DNA from: Cephalopachus bancanus
Lineage: Eukaryota > Chordata > Mammalia > Primates > Tarsiidae
Length of the DNA: 64,000 nt
NCBI GenBank assembly: GCA_027257055.1
Contig: JAPVLO010000322.1
Coordinates: 992,001-1,056,000 of the forward strand
Direction of reading: 5' to 3'
Shown: positions 57,531 through 64,000 of the stretch, piece by piece
How positions within the stretch are numbered: the first letter of the stretch is position 1
Layout of the letters: every line of letters begins with the position of its first letter
Notes under the pieces: generated by a model
What the model saw: the letters and a program-made list of their open reading frames with translations, nothing else
Told to the model about the DNA's origin: nothing
Database searches by the model: none
Program-made: the position numbers and the translations under genes

Positions 57531-57810
57531 TTTTTTTTTTTTTGAGTTGGAATCTCACTCTGTGGTCCAGACTGGAGTGCAGTGGCCGCTCCCGGCCACC
57601 GCAGCCTTGACCTGCTGGGCTTTGGTGATCCTTCACCTCAGCCTTCCGAGTAGCCAGAATTACAGGCACGCACTACCACCCCCGGCTAATTTTTTGATTT
57701 TATTGTAGAGATGAGGTCTCGCCTGCCCAGGCGGGTCTCGAACCTGTGGGCTCAGGCAATCCACTCACCTCAGCCTCCCAAAGGTGCGGTATGAGCCACT
57801 GAGCCTGGCT
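57531..57810 (-). mobile_element. Alu, lineage-type
   Basis: Right arm GTGGCCGCTCCCGGCCAC; left arm GCGGGTCTCGAACCTGTGGG; linker TTTTGATTTTATTGTAGAG. Confidence 0.96.
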
Positions 57811-57839
57811 CCTTTTTTTTTTTTTAAACTGCTTATTAA

Positions 57840-58090
57840 GTAGTAATAATAGTTAATGTTTACACAGTACTTACTCTGTGCCACGAAGTCTTCTAAGTGA
57901 TTTAGATCCACTACCTCATTGGATCTTCATAATAATTCTACAAGGGATATACAATGATTATTGACAACCCCGTTTATAGATGACAAAATTGAGACACAGA
58001 GAAGCTTAGCAACTTGCCCAAAGCCATTCAACTAATCTAAATCACTTAGAAGACTTTGTGGCACAGAGTGAGCTGAAATTTAAAACCAAA
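57840..58090 (-). mobile_element. MIR containing an inverted duplication
   Basis: Reverse MIR (AATGTTTACACAGTACTTAC; GATGACAAAATTGAGACACA; AACTTGCCCAAAGCCATTCA). The expected 5' part is replaced at 58,035-58,069 by an inverted copy of 57,873-57,907. Confidence 0.85.
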
Positions 58091-58158
58091 TTGGCTGTGT
58101 CTTTTAAATACTGTGTTACCTGTAATAGTTAGACACTGTTCTAAACACTTGGTATACT

Positions 58159-58447
58159 TTTTTTTTTTGAGTTGGAGTTTTACTCTGTAGCCCAGGCTGG
58201 AGTGCAGTGACACACTCACGGCCACCCCAGCATTGACTTGCTAGTGTGATCCTTCTGTCTCAGCCTTCCAAGTAGCTGGAACTACAGGTGTGCACTACCA
58301 CGCCTGGCTAATTTTTATTTGTTTATTTATTGTAGAGCCGAGGTCTCACCAAGTTGTCCGGGCTGATCTCGAACCCACGGGCTCAGGCAATCCACTTGCC
58401 CCGGCCTCCCAAAGTGCTGGGATTACAGGCTGAGCCACCAAGCTCGG
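58159..58447 (-). mobile_element. Alu, lineage-type
   Basis: TTTTTTGAGTTGGAGTTTTA start, TTTGTTTATTTATTGTAGAG linker and GATCTCGAACCCACGGGC left arm. Right-arm block slightly rearranged (GACTTGCTAGTGTGATCC). Confidence 0.95.
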
Positions 58448-58994
58448 CCTTATACATATTTATTTATGATGAATATGTAATATCCACACAAGTTGAGAAA
58501 AATGCAGGGTAAAAAGGGGTCCTTTTCCTTTTCCTCCTCCCCACTCCTGTTTTCTATCAGGCCCCTTGTGGGAGCCTGGCCAGCAGGATGGCCATTGCCA
58601 CCTCAGCCTGGTTGAACTAGGGCCGAGGCTAAGACTGAAGGCTGGGGTCAGAATGGACCTGATTGGTTCTGGAAGGACAGGCTGTTGGTGGCCGCCACAG
58701 TGGGAGACCTATGTGATTGGAGCATTGAGGGACCAGCCTGGTTGTGCACCTGGCAGCACACCTCACAGAAATGCTGTGCAACCCCAGGAAGCGGGTGGCT
58801 TAGACTTAAGTGTCAGGGTGCTGAGTGTGCCTCGTTGTGTCCTACATGTGCACTAAGTTCAGCAGTCCCAGGATACGAGTGTGACTGTTTGGTGAGGCCA
58901 CAGAGGGGTCTCCAGGAGACCAGCAAATGCCGCTATGCCTCTTGACATCTGGGACAGGAGTTACAGCTTCTGACCCTGCCTCCTGAGGATTTTT
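58448..58994. other. unique spacer
   Basis: No gene. The 96-codon frame 58,566-58,856 shows no domain. Confidence 0.4.
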
Positions 58995-59280
58995 TTTTTT
59001 TTTGAGTTAGAGTCTCACTCTGTCGCCCAGACTGGAGTGCAGTGGCCGCTCCTGGCCACCGCAGCCTCCACCTGTTGGACTCTGGTGATCCTTCCACCTC
59101 AGCCTTCCATGTGCTGGAACTACAGGCGCGCACTACCACACCCGGCTAATTTTTTGATTTATTGTAGTGATGAGGTCTCACCAAGTTGCCCAGGTGGGTC
59201 TTGAACCCGTGGGCTCAGGCAATCCACTCACTTCGGCCTCCCAAGACGCGGGATTACAGGCTGAGCCACCGAGCCCGGCT
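58995..59280 (-). mobile_element. Alu, lineage-type
   Basis: Perfect 15-bp target duplication CTCCTGAGGATTTTT (58,980-58,994 and 59,281-59,295). Right arm GTGGCCGCTCCTGGCCAC; left arm GGTCTTGAACCCGTGGGC. Confidence 0.97.
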
Positions 59281-59554
59281 CTCCTGAGGATTTTTACAAG
59301 TGCTTCAGGACAGGAAGGATTTTTACATGGAAGTTGGTACAAATAAGCTAGATTAGCCCCTATAAACACAAAGTAACCCTTCAGGCCCCTAAGGGAAGGC
59401 AGAGAAGTGAGCCAAACATAGTCTACTCCCACCCATGGCTGCCCAAAGGCTGGTCTGGTGTCTTAGCCTAGGGTCACCCTAGGTTCCCTTGGTGTGGGAT
59501 CAGTGGAAAGTGTGTGATGGAATGGGGGGTGGGGTGAGGGGGTGACAAGCACAA

Positions 59555-60030
59555 GGACTCTATAGCCAGACAGTGGGGATTGAATCCTTGTTTTGGCACT
59601 TGCTGCCTGTGTAATCATGGGGAAGCTAGTTTATCTCCTGAGTCTTGATTTTCTTGAGAAGGAGACGATGTCAACAATACTAACTTCTCAGTCGGGCACG
59701 GTGGCTCACGCCTGTAATCCCAGCACTTTGGGAAGCTGAAGCAGGAGTTCAAGGCCAGCCTGGGCATCAAAGGGAGACCTCATCTCTGTCAAAATAGAAA
59801 AATTAGCCAGGCATGATGATATGGGCCTATTTGTAAGCCCAGCTACTTGGGATGCTGAGGCAGGAGGATTGCTAGAGTTCAGGAGTTCAGGGTTACAGAG
59901 AACTGTGATTGTGCCACTGCACTCTAGCCTGAACGACAGAGTAAAACCCGGTCTCAGCAAATAAATAAATAAATAAAAATTTAAAAACTTCTCATAGGGT
60001 TGTCGTGTAGATTAAGAAATGAAATATTGA
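59555..60030 (+). mobile_element. MIR, split by an AluJ-like element
   Basis: GGGGATTGAATCCTTGTTTT, TTGCTGCCTGTGTAATCATG and TCATAGGGTTGTCGTGTAGA follow the plus-strand MIR on both sides of the Alu. It contains the donor segment (59,656-59,684) copied into a later Alu. Confidence 0.85.
59691..59985 (+). mobile_element. Alu, AluJ-like
   Basis: Target duplication AACTTCTCA (59,682-59,690 and 59,986-59,994). (AAAT)n tail. Generic AluJ right arm (GTTCAGGGTTACAGAGAACTG). Confidence 0.96.
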
Positions 60031-60146
60031 AGCTATGTTGCTCAGGCTGGTCTTGAATTTTGATTCAAACTCCTGGGCTCAAGAGATCCTCCCACTTCAG
60101 CCTCCCAAGTAGCTGGGACCACAGGCCCATGCCACTGCACCTGGCC
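60031..60146 (-). mobile_element. partial Alu (one arm)
   Basis: GTTGCTCAGGCTGGTCTTGA to CACTGCACCTGGCC, one arm only, with a short CTTGAATTTTGATTCAAACT palindromic insertion at 60,051-60,071. Confidence 0.8.
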
Positions 60147-60453
60147 GTTGTTTATTGATGTTCAATGTCATTATCTCTTTTCTAGCAGATTCTGTGTTTT
60201 GCATTCCTTTATGATCCTGTGCGGTCTGCCTTTTGGCTCCTCCATTACCCTAAAACTATTCTCTCCAGGAACACCCACACATCTACTCGTGGTCAAATCC
60301 AACAGCACTCCTGTTTTCATTTTTACTTCTCATCACGTCTCTTGCCCAGGACACTGGAAACTATTCCCCTCATCTTGGAAATCTCTGTGGCATCTGTGAC
60401 TCTCTAACCACTTGATTTTCCTCTAACCTCTCTGGCTGTTGCTCTGTGGTTTC

Positions 60454-60744
60454 TTTTTTTTTTTTTTTTTGAGTCGGAGTCTTACTCTGTCACCCAGGCT
60501 AGAGTGCAGTAGCACGCTCATGGCTACTGCAGCCTCTACCTGATGGGCTCAGGTTCCTTCTGCCTCAGCCTTCCAAGTAGTTGGAACCTATAGTTCCACC
60601 GAGAAGGAGACGATGACAACAATATTAACGATATAGTTCCACCGAGCCCGGCTAATTTTTAAATTTATTGTAGAGACGAGGTCTCACCAAGTTGCCCAGA
60701 CTGGTCATGAACCTGTGAGCTCAGGCAATCCTTTTGCCTCGGCC
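60454..60744 (-). mobile_element. Alu, lineage-type, with a templated insertion
   Basis: Target duplication TGCTCTGTGGTTT[C/T] (60,440-60,453 and 60,745-60,758). The junction of the two arms holds foreign sequence at 60,589-60,646, described in the findings. Confidence 0.95.
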
Positions 60745-60774
60745 TGCTCTGTGGTTTTCTCCATGAACTCCTGA

Positions 60775-61338
<564 letters not shown>

Positions 61339-61617
61339 CCCAGCCCACATTTCTAACCACCATGTAAGTGTGGTGTTCTTCAGTCTCTGTGACCATCCCT
61401 GAAGGTTCCCCTGAGCTCTAGACCTGAAAATTCATCTGGGGTGGCCTGCAGGACACATCTAAAACTGGATCCCTCCTTTCTGCCCTCAGTGTTGGTTTGA
61501 CGGAGACAGTAATGGTAGCAGCCCAAGCCAGAAACCACAAAACCCTCTTGATGTCTCCCTTCCCTTCAACTCGCACAATCTCATAAACTGCCATAATTCA
61601 GTCAGCATACCCCTGTG

Positions 61618-62070
61618 GCAGGCTGAATAACAGCTCTTAAAGATATTAGTGTCCTAATTGCTGGAACCTATGAGTGTTACCTTGTATGGCATGAAGGGAC
61701 TTTGCAGATATAATTGGATTAAGGTTCTTAAAATGGGGTAGATTATCTCAGATTATCCAGGCAAGAGTCTTTATAGAAGGGAGGCAGAGGGAGATTTGAC
61801 TACAGAAAAGTAGGAGGCGTGAAGATTGAAAAAAGAGGTTGGAGTGGTTCCAGGAAGGGGTCATGAACTGAGGAATGTAGGCAACCTCCAGAAACTATAA
61901 ACGATGAGGAAATGGATTCTCCCCATGAGTCTCTAGAAGGAACTGGATGTACTGACATCTTGACTTTAGTTCAGTGAAACTGACTTTGGACTTCTGGCCT
62001 CCAGAACTTGTTGTTTTAAACCATCGGTTTGTGTTAATTTGTTATAGCAGCTGCAGGGAACTAATACCAC
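61618..62070 (+). mobile_element. MLT1-family (ERVL-MaLR) solo LTR
   Basis: GGCAGGCTGAATAACAGCTC start, GGGACTTTGCAGATATAATT, GATTATCTCAGATTATCCAG, CTTCTGGCCTCCAGAACTTG and CAGGGAACTAATACCA end. No internal region. Confidence 0.93.
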
Positions 62071-62190
62071 TTTCCTTCAGATGTTTCTTCAATTTGTCCT
62101 CTTTTCTTCCCATCCCTGCTACCTGTCATCATCCCTTGCCTACAATATCTTCCTAAATCTTGCTGCATCTCATAATGGTTTTATAACGCT

Positions 62191-62328
62191 TACTGATGGC
62201 CATTGTACTCAGAACCAAGAGAGGTCCCTGATGTGATATTCAAAGTTGGTCAAAAGCAGACTCCTGCCTACGGAGGAGGCCATCTCCTTGCCTCTTTCTG
62301 CTTCACTCTTTGTGCTTCAAGGCAGCAA
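62191..62328. other. spacer
   Basis: No gene. May include degraded L2. Confidence 0.35.
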
Positions 62329-62625
62329 TTTTTTTTTTTTTTTTTTAGTTGGAGTCTCACTGTTATCCCTCAGGCTGGAGTGCAGTGGTGTGCTCACAGC
62401 CACCATAGCCTCCACCTGCTGGGCTTAGGTGATCCTTCTGCCTCAGCCTTCCAAGTAGCTGGAACTACAGATGCACACCATCATGCCCAGCTAGTTTTTG
62501 TGATTTTTATAGAGATGAGGTCGCACCAAGTTGCCCAGGCTGGTCTCGAACCCCTGTACTCAGGCAATCCTCTCGCCTTGGCCTCCCAAAGTACTGGGAA
62601 TACAGGCTGAGCCACCACGCCCAAC
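62329..62625 (-). mobile_element. Alu, lineage-type
   Basis: T-run then AGTTGGAGTCTCACTGTTAT. Left arm GGTCTCGAACCCCTGTACTC. CAGCAATT on both sides marks the target duplication. Confidence 0.95.
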
Positions 62626-63369
62626 TGAGACAGCAATTCTTAACTCAGGATCCATATACAACTTGTCTCCTCCTATTTTTATGGACAGGCTTCAGAAGGT
62701 CTGCAAACTTCCTGAAATTCAGGGCAAAACTTGTACACACGTGTGCTCCTTGAGACAAGACACACAGGTGACCCTAAGCAGGCTTCTCTGCCCCTAAGAA
62801 GATTCCACACTAATGACTGCTTTTAATGCCCCCCAACACATCATGATGGTCAGGATGCCTGTTCCCAGAGTTCCCTCATTTCATTCATGTTTCTGTTCTA
62901 GTGCTGTCTCCCCAGAGAGGACCTGGGGGTGGGGAGGTGGAGGCAGTATCTGGAGAAACCTCACCCCACTTCTCTGGGAACAAAGGTGAGTACTCTGCCC
63001 CACCCCCCACCAGAATCCATAAAGCCTGAGGGTGGGAAGAGGGGACTAGAGTTCAAGGTATTTTCCCAAAGGGCAACATTTTCTTCCCTAGGAGAAATTC
63101 TAGTGTCAGCTGTTAGACTATAATTTCCCCACCTCATTACCTAAACCACAAATCTGGAAAAAACAAATGTTGTAATGCTGGTGTTAGAGCCATGCTTTGG
63201 AAGCGAATTGGGTGATTAATTCCAACTTGGAGATTATGATAACTCCACAGAAAAAAATGTCATTTGAGCTGTCTCTCATTGAAGAATGAAAGGGATTTTG
63301 ATTAGGGGAAAAGAAAGAAAGAAATGGGCAAAGAAAGGCAGGAGTGAGCTTGGTGTGGGGCAATGATTC
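62626..63369. other. unique block
   Basis: No gene or recognisable repeat. Short G-rich runs at 62,926-62,942. Confidence 0.45.
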
Positions 63370-63545
63370 GTCTTGGGCTGTTTGATCCTAGGGTTTTGGA
63401 GGGAGCCACGGCCAAAGAAGTAAATTTGAGGCCTCATCATGGAAGGCCCTGACTAGTATGCTGAGGAGAACAAACTCTGTTATGTAGGCAGTGGAGAGCT
63501 ATCCAAGGCCTTTGAACAGGTGAATGATATAAATCACGTTTAACT
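63370..63545 (-). mobile_element. L2 fragment (antisense)
   Basis: GGAAGGCCCTGACTAGTATG, GCAGTGGAGAGCTATCCAAG and GAACAGGTGAATGATATAAA match antisense L2. Confidence 0.7.
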
Positions 63546-63630
63546 TGTTTTCATATTCTCAGCACCCAACAAAGTGCATGGCACATAATCAGTGCTCAAA
63601 AGATGCTAATAGGTTCTCAAAACATCCTTT
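63546..63630 (+). mobile_element. MIR/L2 3'-end fragment
   Basis: CAACAAAGTGCATGGCACAT and AATCAGTGCTCAAAAGATGC follow the shared MIR/L2 3' end. Confidence 0.65.
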
Positions 63631-63631
63631 T

Positions 63632-63933
63632 TTTTTTGAGTTGGTATCTCACTCTGTCACCCAGGCTGGAGTGCAGTGGCACGCTCACGGCCACCGCAGC
63701 CTTGACCTGCTGGGCTCAGGCAATCCTTCCACCTCAGCTTTCCAAGTAGTTGGAACTACAGGCACACACCACCACATGCGTGCCTGTAGTTCCAAATAAA
63801 TTTTTGATTTATTGTAGAGATGAAGTCTCACCAAGTTGACCAGACTGGTCTCTAACCTGCAGGCTCAGGCAATCCTCTCATTTCGACCTCCCAGAGTGCT
63901 GGGATTACAAGTGTGAGCCACTGTGCCCGGCCA
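63632..63933 (-). mobile_element. Alu, lineage-type, with an internal hairpin insertion
   Basis: TTTTTTGAGTTGGTATCTCA start and a complete left arm. Between the arms the normal CCCGGCTAA is replaced by an inverted copy of adjacent Alu text (63,781-63,796). Confidence 0.96.
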
Positions 63934-64000
63934 AAAGATGTTTTTGTATAAAGGAATGGATATGTCTTAGGAGGATGAAACTTGGGGAGTGAATTGAGCG

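Overview
The window is nuclear DNA from a primate, probably a non-anthropoid one. It holds about 40 dimeric 7SL-derived SINEs (Alu), a primate hallmark, together with Tigger1, MLT1/MaLR, MIR, L2 and old L1 copies. Alongside generic AluJ-like copies sits a large set of younger copies with a shared unusual sequence: a GCGGGTTCGAGACCCGC block in the left arm, a CTACAATAAATC linker, an AGCCCAGCAGGTCGAGG block with a GTGGCC..GGCCAC hairpin in the right arm, and a GACTCCAACTC 3' end. I recognise no anthropoid AluS or AluY and no lemur-type AluL. A tarsier-like haplorhine is my best guess. That is inference, not a tested assignment. In this annotation 'lineage-type Alu' means a copy with these markers.

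I see no intact protein-coding gene and no convincing exon. The only recognisable protein-derived sequence outside transposons is a processed NPM1 (nucleophosmin) retrocopy at 29,485-30,752 on the minus strand. A second processed-pseudogene-like insertion with an unidentified parent lies at 3,250-3,706.

Layout. 1-9,085: unique AT-rich DNA with a MER20-like element split by a Tigger MITE, MIRs and the first Alus. 9,085-13,375: a 4.3-kb repeat-poor block with two CpG/GC-rich islands and a strong CTCF-like site. 13,375-23,440: MIR, L2 and L1 remnants, an ERV1-like LTR and a (GT)26 microsatellite. 23,440-24,070: a second CpG island. 24,085-37,650: a dense graveyard of minus-strand L1 split by a near-complete Tigger1, the NPM1 retrocopy, an MLT1 LTR that itself holds a younger plus-strand L1, and many Alus. 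39,060-42,940 and 46,436-49,185: repeat-poor, AT-rich blocks that look like conserved non-coding DNA. The second contains two perfect PBX-MEIS decamers. 49,186-64,000: fragments of L2 and MIR, MaLR LTRs and many Alus.

The overall picture is an intergenic or intronic segment, perhaps near a developmental regulator given the repeat-poor blocks. The most interesting signals are structural: (i) an Alu subfamily whose left arm has become a perfect tRNA-like T-arm/B box and whose right arm has a new hairpin; (ii) two right-arm-only Alu insertions starting at almost the same base; (iii) three template-switch scars within 6 kb (57.9-63.8 kb); (iv) a 70-bp poly(A)-tailed retro-insertion with an exact 11-bp target duplication; (v) the PBX-MEIS cluster. 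I found no CRISPR, operon or prokaryote-like system.
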